From: Pseudorasbora parva
Lineage: Eukaryota > Chordata > Actinopteri > Cypriniformes > Gobionidae
Length of the DNA stretch: 64,000 bases
Assembly (NCBI RefSeq): GCF_024679245.1
Contig: NC_090179.1
Coordinates: forward strand, 7,317,327-7,381,326
Direction of reading: 5' to 3'
A program made the translations under genes and the position numbers. The notes beneath the pieces are model-generated. The model did no database searches. It saw only the letters and a program-made list of their open reading frames with translations, and had not been told where the DNA came from. Positions 43,747 through 53,823 of the stretch are shown in pieces; positions within the stretch are counted from its first letter, which is position 1, and the number at the start of each line of letters is the position of its first letter.

Positions 43747-44306
43747 AGGTCACTATGAATATCAGGTGATGCCGTATGGGCTGTCCAACTCACCCTCCGT
43801 CTTCCAAAATTACATAAATGAGGTATTTCATGAATTCTATGATATCCTCATCTATTCTAGTGACCTGAGGGAGCATGAAGAGCATGTCTGTCAAGTCCTA
43901 CAGAAGCTCCTAGACCATCACCTTTATCTCAAGCTCGAGAAGTGCGAGTTCCATGTCTACACTGTCCAGTTTTTTTGGGTACATCATAGACAACCACAGA
44001 GTCAAGATGGACCAGAGGAAGGTGGACACCATCCCCCATTGGCCTCAGCCCACCACCATCAAAGAGCTGCAGCGCTTCCTGAGATTCGCCATCTTCTACC
44101 GCTAATTCAAAAAAAAAAAAAATGTCAGCCTGCTCAGCTCATCACTCACCTCCCTGCTCCAGATCCGGCCCAAGTCTCTGTCCTGAACTCCATCGGCCAC
44201 CGAGGCCTTACACCAGTTGAAGAACACCTTCCAGTCCCCTCCGATCCTGGTCCACCCCAATCCTCATCTTCCGTTCGTCGACGTGGACGCCTCATCGACC
44301 GGGGTG

Positions 44307-44352
44307 GGAGCGGATCTGTCTCAACGGTAGGAGCGGATCTGTCTCAACGGTA
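44307..44352. repeat. 23-bp tandem duplication in gypsy copy 2
   Basis: The unit ggagcggatctgtctcaacg plus gta occurs twice in succession at 44,307 and 44,330. It changes the RNase H frame. Confidence 0.9.
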
Positions 44353-44587
44353 GGAGACACCCTCACGACTCCATGTGCCTTTTTCTCCAAGAAGCTATCC
44401 CCAGCGGAGCAGAATTATGACATCGACAACCGGGAGCTCCTGGTGGTCAAACTTGCCCTGGAGGAATCCAGTTTTTTTGGGTACATCACGCTTCTGTGGC
44501 GCTGCTCAGCAGTCGACACGCACGCCGGAGCTTTGTCTGTTTGGTTAATGTTTGTTTGTTAGTTACTATCCATCGTTTCTGTTTGTT

Positions 44588-44700
44588 AATTACTCGTTCC
44601 CCATCACCATCATTCTGAACACCTGGGCACCAATCCACTCGTGACTACCTGTCCTTCGTCCTTATCTACCGCATTTTTACTCTGTCTCATCTCGGTCTCG
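44588..44700 (+). repeat. 3' LTR fragment of gypsy copy 2
   Basis: It matches the 5' LTR over tcgttccccatcaccatcat, tgaacacctgggcacc and tgactacctgtccttcgt with a short deletion, then diverges. Upstream (44,489-44,587) is unrelated sequence joined at a 21-bp repeat of RT sequence. Confidence 0.7.
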
Positions 44701-44765
44701 GACGAAGATGACTCAGGATTTTGTCTCAAGACCGGTCAAGACCACAGCTGAGGGCAAATAAAGAG
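44690..44765 (+). repeat. Dispersed repeat of the gactcggtctcgg type
   Basis: Words ctcggtctcggacgaaga and tctcaagaccggtcaagacc. Related tracts rich in cttggtct/ctcggtct lie at 46,325-46,440 and 63,690-63,855. Confidence 0.4.
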
Positions 44766-45631
44766 CAGAGAACTCCACCCCGCGCACACTCTCTCTGTCT
44801 TCAAAATAAGCACCTTCTTAGCTCTCTCTCATATTTCACATATTAATCTAAATCAAAAGATCAGAAGACTGAATCCATGTTGAACGTTGCACATTCAGAC
44901 AATTGTTTTGAATTACCACTCAGTCTTGAATTGCGCTCAAAAAACGTTGATCTTCTCTGACCAGCTAAACAGCTGATATAAATCATACTTTAAATAAACA
45001 GGAAACCAATTCTATCCAGTCATGAAGTGTTTTCTGTGTGACAAACCTTCCGCGATGTTCTAACAGCCGGGATTCACACACACAACGGGTCTGCTAATGT
45101 CCGAATCACGACCAAATGACTCATTTGAACCGAATCATTTTAACGACGGTAATAAGAACTAATCTGTTCAACATTGAACTGAACAAATCAGTTTAATCAT
45201 TTACTCAGAACACCTCAGAAATGAGAACACAAGTGTGCTTACCCAATTTAGCAAGAGTGGAGAGTAAGAATTATTAGTTTTAACTATCCACAGTATTTCA
45301 GCTTATGTTATATGTGTAGTAAAATAAATAGTCTAAATCATTTAGTTTAGACTGGAGTGAACTGAAAACAGAACAAAGTTGTTTGTTAGCTAGCTGATCA
45401 TTTTATTAAATTGTATAGGGCAGAAAATGTGGCTGTTTGTTAACTGCTATTTCTAATATTGACATGATTCTATACCAAAACCACTCAACCTGTTGGAACA
45501 AAAGAAACATCAAGATAAGAGATCATACATAATAAGAGATATCAACATAAGATAAGCAAAAATTACTGTTTCGTTGAATTTTTAAAATGTATTGTCAGTA
45601 TTACGCTCGCAGATCACATGGATAGGATACT

Positions 45632-45638
<7 letters not shown>
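44766..45638. other. No gene recognised
   Basis: AT-rich, no repeat boundary or coding frame that I can support. Confidence 0.35.

Positions 45639-45699
<61 letters not shown>
45639..45699. repeat. (TG)n microsatellite
   Basis: About 30 TG units. Confidence 0.97.
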
Positions 45700-45700
<1 letters not shown>

Positions 45701-46324
45701 TGACCAGGTCTGTCAGCCACCACCAAAGACCATTTTTGACCCAGGAAAAACCCTGCACATGTGAGATATTTGTTAAATCAAACTGTAGTTAATCAAAATA
45801 AAATGCAAGTACAGGGTTTCTTTTCCTTGCTGTTGCACAATACAGCTGCACAATAACATTTTCAAATTGTAAATGAAAAATATGTACATTTATAAAATAA
45901 TTTGCTTAAGCAGCATACTAATGAATATCTGTATGATACATATTCCACCTCCTGTTATTCATATTCTTCTAAGACATAATGGACTGTGTCTGAGATTAAT
46001 ACCTCATTGAGATTAGCATTTTTAGGGAACTTTGAGTTTTAAAATGGGAGCGAGCGCTTTTCACAAAACAAACACGCTCTCTGTAAGTGTCAGTTTGGTG
46101 TTTATGTCCACCATAGACCGTAAACAATATGGACACGTTGTCTTCAGTGCCTCCCATTGACAAAAAGTTAAGTTTAATTTGCTTGTAGAAGAAAAAGATT
46201 AATTCCCCCAAAGCTACAATGCCTTTTGATAATTTGATCAAAACTTCTCTCATAGTACACTTACACACCCACACATACGAGAGAAGTGCCAATCATATGC
46301 ATATTCCACATTTTATCATAAGTG
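45700..46324. other. No gene recognised
   Basis: AT-rich spacer. The piece at 46,100-46,200 (ccaccatagaccgtaaacaa, atggacacgttgtcttcagtgcc) has the wording of common fish dispersed repeats but no definable ends. Confidence 0.3.
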
Positions 46325-46440
46325 TGGGGACTTGCACTGGTCTTGGTCTTGGTCTTGGTCTTGACTCGGTCTCGGCCCTTCAAAGTCTTGGTCTTGTCTT
46401 GGTCTCGGTTTAGGTGGTCTTGTCTACAACACTAACGTGA
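46325..46440 (+). repeat. Dispersed cttggtctt-type repeat
   Basis: Near-tandem hexamers (cttggt repeated) followed by tcttgactcggtctcggccc and gtcttgtcttggtctcggtt, ending ggtggtcttgtctacaacac. It is the same family as the tracts at 44,690 and 63,690. Confidence 0.55.
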
Positions 46441-46566
46441 GGGCAGCATTACTCACAGTCTGCAATGTGGGGCAAAACTCTAGGTTTGCACTAAATTGCA
46501 AGCTTGGAGCCTTTGATTCCCTCAGACAGTGCGCCTAATATGCTTAAATTTTTTACTCTATTCAAT

Positions 46567-47562
46567 AGGGTAACGGTACACGTATTCGTACCGAATCGTT
46601 TCGTTACAGGGCTTTCGGTTCGGTGCACGCGTGTACCAAACAGTACGAATGCAATCTTTAACAGTTAACAGCTGGCTTGTTTTAAGCGCGGAACATACTT
46701 CAATCCAAGTTCCAATGCAAATATATTAGGTATTCAGTCCAATTCATCACAAAATTCAAACGATAAATGCCGTTTTGGCGCTCTTTAATGTGATGTGACT
46801 GATCACAGTATAGTACGCGTCAGTTCAAACATCAAAGATCATCTCTTCCTAAAGTATAAACATGAATTAATGTCTCTTAAGGTATGTTGAGGATGCATTA
46901 CAACTTACTAAAATTTATAATATGTCGTGTAATCGCTCAATTGGTGTTTCAATCGCGGAAAGACAACAGCTTGTGAACAATGTCCCGTAGCATCACATTT
47001 ACCTCAGCAAGTCATTCAGTGTCCCCCCCACAGCTGTTTTTTTCATTAAATATATGCACTAGGCTATATTACATATTAGCCTATATATTCATTACATTCT
47101 ACTTCACCTGTTAGTGACGTCTTGTTTATTTAATGCGTGTTTAAATAAATCTGTCATGATTTGACAGCTGTGTATAAATTATTATATTTCAACAACGAAT
47201 TGGAGAAAAAAAATATATAATTAGATTTAGAAGTTAATGCAAAAACTGCCTCATGTGAAGCGTATGGGTGTTGATTATTATATCTAAAATAAATAACAGA
47301 ATTTTTCACCTTTAATATTGCAATGTGTAGCCTAAAACTCCAGGGACTCCCTGGGGACTCCCTATATAGTTTACAGCATTATCTTTAAGAAATCTTTAGT
47401 TATAATTGAATTAATTTAAGGACAGACACATTTTTTGCAGTAAATATACCACTGTTGAATAAAAATAAATAAAAAGCAATTTTGTAAAACTGCTTTACCG
47501 AGATCATGATTCAAAACCGAGGTACATACCGAACCATCAGACTTGTGTACTGTTACACCCCT
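46567..47562. mobile_element. hAT-like non-autonomous element
   Basis: The left end agggtaacggtacacg and right end gtgtactgttacacccct are an inverted pair (inverse of the right end: aggggtgtaacagtacac). Next to them, gtaccgaatcgtttcg and aaaaccgaggtacataccg are also related. I recognise the ends from fish hAT families. The interior of about 1 kb is AT-rich without a transposase. The target duplication is not clear. Confidence 0.65.
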
Positions 47563-47871
47563 ACAACTCAATCATTTCTAAGTTCAAACTCGCAACTGCC
47601 ACAGGTAATCTGAAATGTATTCATTTTTATTTAATTTTATTAACGATAAGCCTACATTTATTATCACTATTGCCTCAGTGCTGTATAGTGTCTTTGGGTG
47701 GATGGATGCAACAGCCATTGAGATTGTTTGTGATTTGGTTTTAGTGACTTAGAAGTCCTCTTGACTACTCCTAGCGTTTCATGGATTTAGGAGCTAGTTT
47801 TAGCACTAAAATGCTTTGTGAAATACTCTTAGAGCAAAAATGTAGGAGTCCTAAAATTAGGACTGACACAC
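47563..47871. other. No gene recognised
   Basis: Short spacer. The part from 47,755 shares wording with 40,500-40,590 (see there). Confidence 0.35.
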
Positions 47872-48112
47872 CATGGAAGCCTATTTCCGCCACTAAATAA
47901 AAAAATAAAGAGTAATTTGGGACTTTTGATCTCAGTATTCAGAATTTTTTTCCTCACAATTGTGAATTATAGTCACAATTCTCTCTTTTATTTCTCAGTC
48001 AAAATTGTGCCTTTATATCACGCAATTTCGAGTCTATATCTATAGAATTGAGATAAAAAGTCACAATTACTCTTTTTACCTTTTTATTTAGTGGTGGAAA
48101 CAGACATCCATA
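47872..48112. mobile_element. 241-bp palindromic MITE (ttccgccactaaataaa ends)
   Basis: The left end catggaagcctatttccgcc, actaaataaa mirrors the right end tttatttagtggtggaaaca, gacatccatag. The interior has repeated cacaattnt and tatatc words in both directions. It is a common fish repeat type and non-coding. Confidence 0.75.
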
Positions 48113-48469
48113 GATTTGTATTGTTATTGGGTGTAATTAGATACATTAAAAGTTATTAAATACATTTTTGAATAAAGCATTATTTTTTTCTACATTCTTA
48201 AATAGTGCAATAGACACGAACATGAGCAGGAATGTCACACTGCACACACAGCCAATGTCTTCATCCATCAGTGCTTGCAGAGCACATTGCTCCTTTAGTA
48301 GGCGTGAAGGAAGATGAAGATGGACATTAAAAAAAAGAAGCACCCTTGTGATAATGCTGACTTTGATTACACATTGAGTTGTTGTCGACAGCACAATCAC
48401 CTAACCTGTGCCTTAACTCATTAATTACGGCTTAATCAGATAATCATCCATATTCCTCATTCTATACTT
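48113..48469. other. No gene recognised
   Basis: AT-rich spacer without repeat ends or coding signal. Confidence 0.35.
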
Positions 48470-48678
48470 AAGGTGCTGTATGTAAGTATTTGACTGTACT
48501 AAAGAACAAAAATACCATCATTTGCAGATATTTAGGAAACATGCTAAATTCATATACGCGTTTCTCTGAAAAGCAATGCTGTGTCGGAATGTCTGTTTTA
48601 GTTTTGGTCTGTAATAATGCATACAGACAATTTACACAATAATATTTCAACAGCCCAGGCTGCAAGTTTCCGGAAAAC

Positions 48679-48893
48679 AGCGTTCCCTTTCGAAAGGGAA
48701 CTCGAGCTGCGTCAGCTGACGCTATGGGGAACGCCTCCAGCGTGACCGGTGTCTGAGCTACTATCAAATCACAGCAATCCTATTGACCGGCGACAGCCTA
48801 TGATGTCATCAAGGTGCGTTCAGGAAGTATATAAGGGCGCCTTGCAAACATGACACCAGAATCTTCGTCTTCAGGGACTGTTTTTGTCTGAAT
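48679..48893 (+). repeat. DIRS copy 2 left ITR
   Basis: It begins with the palindrome cgttccctttcgaaagggaa, then gcgtcagctgacgctatggg, ccagcgtgaccggtgtctga, cctatgatgtcatcaagg and a TATA-like word (agtatataagggcgcc at 48,827) that may serve as promoter. It is the inverse of 53,594-53,823. Confidence 0.88.
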
Positions 48894-48979
48894 GCTTCAA
48901 GTCAAAGGTAATCCAGATTCATTTATTTTCTGCCTGGGATCAAGAGCATGCACAGTCAAGCTCTTGTGGAGTCATTTGT

Positions 48980-49800
48980 TCGATTGTGTGTAATGTGAGC
49001 GAAGTTTTCAATCCGAGATCGCTCCGTTCTCGTCTAGCGCTCTTCCTGAGGGAAGAGCGTTTTTGCATCTGAGATTAGTGATGTGATCCCCGCTCACGCT
49101 GAGGCTGAGCGCGGATGCACGTCACAGTCCCTCGGATGGGGTCACCGATCGCCGCGAGGGGATGTTTCCCTCCGGCGATCTAGCGACTGACGAGACTAAT
49201 CACGAATGCTCGTAGGGATGGCTGGTGAGAAGGGAAATTAATTTCTCAGCCATCCTGACTGTGTATGCTGAGCCGATAGCTGTTATGAGCGCGCTGCATG
49301 CAGGCTGCGGCCGTCATGTGGGCGCATTAAAGGAGAGATCGCTCGTTTAAGCGGAACGATCGATTCCTCCCCGGCCATAAAACCGTCGGCTCAGTTGAGC
49401 TTTTCCATTCCTTCCTGATCTCCTGACTGAGATCGTGAGGGTATGGAAGAACCCATGTTCAGTGTATTCACGGACATCAGCGGGTGTTAAATGCTGATGT
49501 TTGGAGGATGGGTGGTTATGGGTATGTGTTCTAGCCCCGGATTGCTGTTAAGAATAATCTAAAAAGATCCGGGTAGGCGGGGGCACTAAGAGCTCCAACC
49601 CTGCCATCTGAGCTTCTTTCAACTATGTTTCAAGAAGTTTAGATGGCGGGGCATACACGGCAGCGGGTCAGCCTGGTGCTACTTTTACGCCGTGTCGGTG
49701 TTGCAAGTATACTGGGAAGACCTGCTGAGGGATCTCAATCAGGGAAAATACCCTGACCCGCTGGGCAGCTGTGCGCCATATCAGCGATAGCAGTGCCTGA
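48980..49800 (+). pseudogene. DIRS copy 2 gag-like remnant
   Basis: Pieces aligned in order with gag of DIRS copy 1 are NPRSLRSRLALFLREE (48,996-49,060; compare LQTLRARLASF), PAHAEAERG near 49,090, FPFLPDLLTEIVRVWKNPCS (about 49,405-49,465; compare PFFPEVHEELVKSQKAPFS) and VSVLQVYWEDLLRDLNQG (49,692-49,745; compare VLQVFQAKLLHSLDES). Multiple stops and frame changes lie between them. This fixes the element's orientation as plus. Confidence 0.75.
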
Positions 49801-51845
49801 GGGCCAGTGTCACAGAAGCGCGGGTGGTGGTGTCCGAGGACCCGCACACCGCTGAGATCCGGGTCCCAGGCAGGCGGGAGGCGTCACGGTATATGGACCA
49901 GTGACGGGGCCTGAGTGCCAACATCGCCTCTCATGCTCCCCGCGGTTAAGGGCGGGGCGCAAAGAAGCGGACTCCCACATAAGAGGAATAGTATCACAAC
50001 GCTGTTGGCGTGAATGAAATATCCCTCCCTTAGGTGGGTGAGTTAAGAATTACATCTCATTTACTGCTCTTCTTCATTTTCTCCCCAGGCGCTTCTTACA
50101 TCCGGCCCTGAGGGGGGCCATGACGATGATACTCTAGACCCCGCCTGGCTGGGCTGTGAGAAGCGCACCCTCAGGCGGTTGCGCTCCTAAACATGCATAC
50201 TGTGAGTAAAACTTATGTGTGGATATCGTCGCGCAGGAGGCGAGCTGGTAAGTCCCCCTTGTGAGGGAAACATTTATTATTTATGTTGTGTGAGATTTCA
50301 TGCTCCCCGCCAAGGGTTTGGGGATCACGGTATCGATGGAGGACACCATAGGGCCCTGTAGTTCCCCTGTCCGGTGGCTAGAACGATTTTTTAGATGCCG
50401 TTATGTGGTATGTCTAGAGCTAGCTTTGCTAGGAGAGAATAGCCGCCATTGTATGTACAGCTGTGCGAACAGTTTTTTTGCCTTCTCTCTGTGTGATGAA
50501 GCAGTATTGAGGCAACCGCTCATTCTTGTAGGAATGTGCTGTTGTTTTAGGCGAGTGTGCTCTCCTAGTCAAACAGGAAGCTCTTAGCCACCCCAGGGTA
50601 AAGTGGTCAACGTTGCCCCTCGTGGAATTTCATAGACGGGAGGGTGAGTTTAGGCTTACGCACGAACTACAGATTTATGTCTAGCCTCGCAGGGCTTGGA
50701 CGGAGTATTATTGAGGTTTTTTCGCTCCCCCGAGCCGCGTATAATAATACTCTTATGTAGGCTGGCCCTCTCTGGGCCACTGCATCGGTTGGCCTAGGCT
50801 TTTGCGGGATGGGGGGCATTTCTTTCCAAAGAAGGAAAGTAATTATCGCTCGAGGCCCTCGGTTTGAATATTGCAGGGCATTTTCTTTCGCATCCCTAGT
50901 CAGCCTCCTCTTACATTAGAGTCGTCCGGCCAAGGCCCGCCCCCTTCTCTGCGTTTTGGGGTTTTTAGTAATGCAGGTTGGTGTGAAGCAGAATGAACAG
51001 CGACTTAGCCAGTGGTCGTGGGGCGGGGTTTGGTGTCCCACGCTTGTACGCGGGTGGGCTAGTTTTGCGAAAACCCCGCTTTCCAGAGCTTGTTGTGGCT
51101 GCCACCTTCTGGCGGCCCCTGGCCCCATCCTGGAGGATGTTGGGCCGGTGGGTAGCATATTTGTGAATATTTTTTGCCCTCTGCTCTGTGTCTTCTGCTC
51201 CACCTTTTAGGGCTCGGGTTGAGCTGCACTCGCAACCTGCGTGCTTCGTAATGGTTCGGTCGGATGCTCCCCTGGAAGCCGAAGCATTGCCATGGCTGAC
51301 GCCCTAGCGTGAACGGTAGGCCGCTGCATGAAGGAAGAGCGGCCGCCCTGACGCAGGTGACGTAAGTTGTACTCCCCTCGCTTTGAGGGTCTAGGTACTT
51401 TCTGCTGAGTACACTGCTTTTGGCAATGTGTTTAGGCTATGTCTGTAGGCACTGCCGGATGGGACTGCGTCATCGCATGGAGGACCCCGTGAGCCTCCGG
51501 GATGAAGCCAGCCCCGGGAGGGGCATGGGCTACCAGCTGGCTGTGAGCAGCCAGCTTGGGCAGTCCTGGCAGTGGACTCTGAGCAGGAGGCCTCAGCAGG
51601 CCTCCTTGCGGGTGAGTCGCGACATCGGGCCAATGTGCGCCTGGGAGGAATATCCCGACGATGTCGGCTTCAGCAGTACCTCGTCGACAAGCAGGACCAT
51701 CATGGCCTCTCTGGGGTGATTCCCCAGGTGGTAACTGGATGTCTAGGTCTTCGTCAGCCAAGCAGACAGCCACTGTCAGCCCGACTTGGAGCGGCCAGCA
51801 TTCATCCGACCTGCCAGCGAGCATTCGTCACTGGCATGGCTACAA
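49801..51845. other. GC-rich interior of DIRS copy 2, no recognised genes
   Basis: No RT or recombinase motif on either strand. Stretches such as aagtcccccttgtgaggga (50,253) and tactcccctcgctttgaggg (51,370) share a small stem-loop-like word with others at 52,768, 52,935 and 53,423. A short open frame at 51,420-51,719 has CRHCRMGLRHRMEDP, faintly gag-like, but is not sufficient for a call. Confidence 0.5.
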
Positions 51846-51848
51846 GCC

Positions 51849-52580
51849 CAGTTAGTAGGCCTCCCTAGGCCTCCCTGAGGGCCTGCTGGGGTGCAGCAGG
51901 CCTTGCCGGGCTTCCCTTGAGAGGGTATTCCCGTGCTTCAGGTGTTAGACGGCAGGTAGTAGGCCTCACCAGGCCTCCCTGAGGGCCTGCTGTGGTAGCA
52001 GTAAGCCTCGTCTGGCTTTCCCCAAGGGGTCGTTCCTGGGCTTCAGTCACTGGATGATAGGTAGTAGGCCTCGCGGGGCCTCCCTGAGGGCCTGCTGGGA
52101 TGCAGCAGGCCTCATCTGGCTTCCCCTGAGGGGGTACTCCAGGGAACTAGCGCTGGATAACAGGTAGTAGGCCTCTTCAGGCCTCCCTGAGGGCCTGCTG
52201 AGGTACAGCAGGCCTCCTCTGGCCTCCCCTGAGGGGGTGTTCCTGGGCTCCAGTCACCAGATGGCAGGTAGCAGGCCTCACCAGGCCTCCCGGAGGGCCT
52301 GCTGGGTTGCAGCAGGCCTCATCTGGCTTCCCCTGAGGGGGTGATCCAGGGCCTCGGCCACTGGGTGACAGGGATTAGGCCTCGCTAGGCCTCCCGGAGG
52401 GTGAGCCCCGGTTCCTGGTTCCTATGACAGTGAGCATGGTTGCTAGCCAGGGCGGCTAGCATGGTCTGCTATCAGGTAGCAGGCCTCACCAGGCCTCCCT
52501 GAGGTCGTTCCCTGGTCTCAGTGCCGGCTACGAGTAGCCTGGCAAGTAGTAGGCCCTGCGGGGCCTCCCTGGGGGAATGA
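51849..52580 (+). repeat. 104-bp GC-rich tandem repeat in DIRS copy 2
   Basis: Units begin with ggtagtaggcctc at 51,955, 52,060, 52,163, 52,267, 52,371 and 52,475 (spacings 105, 103, 104, 104, 104), with a first copy at 51,849 and a partial last one at about 52,544. Each carries caggcctccctgagggcctg, a near-palindrome, then gcagcaggcctcatctggct and a ctgaggggg block. The last two units diverge. No protein is encoded. Confidence 0.92.
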
Positions 52581-53453
52581 GTTCCTTGGACAGAGACACA
52601 TAACTGGCTCAAGCTGACAGCTAGTGGTTCCTGCCATCAGGCTTCGGCACCTGATGGCGGGCGCATACTCTAGCACGACGAGTTTACACTGCTGCTATAC
52701 GGTCCCTACAGGACAGGGACCTGCATAGGTTGCCTACAGCATGGTACCTACCAGGCAGGCTTAAGAGCTCCCCTCTTGTGAGGGTTGTCTGTGAGCTTAC
52801 GGCCGCCTGGACCTGGTCAGTTGGTCGTAGGCCCCTCGGGGCCTCCCTGTGAGATCAGCCTGTAGGCCTTCTCAGGCCTCCTGAGCACCCCTGTAATGTA
52901 TGTGCTCGGTAGATCCTAGGATCGAGCAGCTGACTCCCCTCGCTAGCAAGGGTGGGAAAGCACTACGCTGAGCGCTGTTCTCCAGGATAGCCCATCTCTG
53001 AGTTCCGGCCTGAGGCGGACACTGCCAGTTCGCAGTCCCTCAGCTTGATGCCTCTCCAGAGGCGAGTTTCCAGAGGCTCTGTTGTTAACAGACTGGGCTG
53101 GCAGACGGAAGCGTCCCGCATAGTGACGCCAGGTCAAGCCTCCCTGGTGGCATTCGGTGAAGTTCTTCCCGAATAGTGACTGGCTGGGGCGCCCTCGGGT
53201 CCCCTAGCCACATTCCCTTAAAGGAACCCCTTCTATCGAACAGGTTGGTTCCAGGCCTTTGAGCGGCCGGGGTAGGGTACATGTAGGTGCCCCAAGGCCA
53301 CAGCTCGGGCTATGACCGTAGGGAATGCTGTCACTGACAGCCTAATGTGACCAGAGGGGGAGTGGTTCAGGCATTTCAGTTGAATTTGCTTGTCCTGACA
53401 GTTGTCACTGCCAGTAGGCATGCACTCCCCTCGGCATGGTGGCGTGGGTATAT
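52581..53453. other. 3' interior of DIRS copy 2, no recognised genes
   Basis: GC-rich sequence with scattered single copies of the aggcctcc word and cctctcnnngaggg-type stems. The last 40 bp before the internal complementary region (ctcggcatggtggcgtgggt) resemble the usual DNA downstream of a DIRS recombinase gene. Confidence 0.45.
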
Positions 53454-53563
53454 CGTTCCCCATAGCGTCAGCTGACGCAGCTCAAGTTCCCTTTCGAAAG
53501 GGAACGTCCCCGGTTACAACTGTAACCTTAGTTCCCTGAGAACAGGGAACGAGACGCTGCGTC
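53454..53563 (+). repeat. DIRS copy 2 internal complementary region
   Basis: The first half (cgttccccatagcgtcagct ... gttccctttcgaaagggaac) is the inverse of the left outer end. The second half (ccccggttacaactgtaacc, ttagttccctgagaacaggg) is the inverse of the right outer end at 53,770-53,823. The junction cgtccccgg joins the two. Confidence 0.85.
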
Positions 53564-53593
53564 ACTTTTGCCATGCCTCGGGGCCTGCCTGCA

Positions 53594-53823
53594 AACAGTC
53601 CCTTCAGACGAAGAAGCTGGTGTCATGTTTGCAAGGCGCCCTTATATACTTCCTGGTCGCACCTTGATGACATCATAGGCTGTCGCCGGTCAATAGGATT
53701 GCTGTGATTTGATAGTAGCTCAGACACCGGTCACGCTGGAGGCGTTCCCCATAGCGTCAGCTGACGCAGCGTCTCGTTCCCTGTTCTCAGGGAACTAAGG
53801 TTACAGTCGTAACCGGGGACGTT
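53594..53823 (+). repeat. DIRS copy 2 right ITR
   Basis: Inverse of 48,679-48,893 over most of its length (gaagctggtgtcatgtttgc, cttatatacttcctgg, tgacatcataggctgtcgcc). It ends with an extension (ctcgttccctgttctcaggg, aactaaggttacagtcgtaa) found again, inverted, in the internal complementary region. Confidence 0.88.

Larger units (their letters stand above)
43265..44490 (+). pseudogene. Gypsy copy 2 reverse transcriptase and partial RNase H
   Basis: RT is readable as [40 protein letters not shown] (first catalytic Asp), a stop at 43,606 in place of Glu, then after an insertion [20 protein letters not shown]. The next residues, VFHEF followed directly by [16 protein letters not shown], show that about ten residues including the front of the YIDD catalytic box are deleted. 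[14 protein letters not shown] follows, then frame changes, a poly-A run at 44,109-44,122 and RNase H pieces: [15 protein letters not shown] sequence near 44,277-44,310, [20 protein letters not shown] and [11 protein letters not shown] to about 44,468. There is no integrase. Confidence 0.87.
41543..44700 (+). mobile_element. Ty3/gypsy retrotransposon copy 2, internally deleted
   Basis: Order: 5' LTR, gag, zinc knuckle, aspartic protease, RT, partial RNase H, then a jump to a 3' LTR fragment. The integrase is absent. Inside RT are a stop codon, a 107-bp retroposon-tail insertion and loss of the YIDD box. The frame is otherwise readable in blocks, so the copy is moderately young but dead. Confidence 0.9.
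48679..53823 (+). mobile_element. DIRS-type element copy 2, gag remnant, no RT or recombinase
   Basis: A 5.1-kb element with inverted terminal repeats (48,679-48,893 and about 53,594-53,823) and an internal complementary region adjacent to the right ITR, the same architecture as DIRS copy 1 but a different family. The plus-strand gag is decayed (48,980-49,800). From there to 53,440 neither strand shows RT, RNase H or tyrosine-recombinase motifs. Instead the DNA is GC-rich and contains a 104-bp tandem repeat. It may be a non-autonomous derivative mobilised by another DIRS, or a badly eroded copy. Confidence 0.82.

Noticed and set aside
51420..51868. Open frames in DIRS copy 2 interior with CRHCRMGLRHRMEDP
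   Set aside because: A faint resemblance to a gag Cys motif lies out of order relative to the clear gag remnants at 48,980-49,800, and the frames overlap on several strands. Too weak to call a gene.
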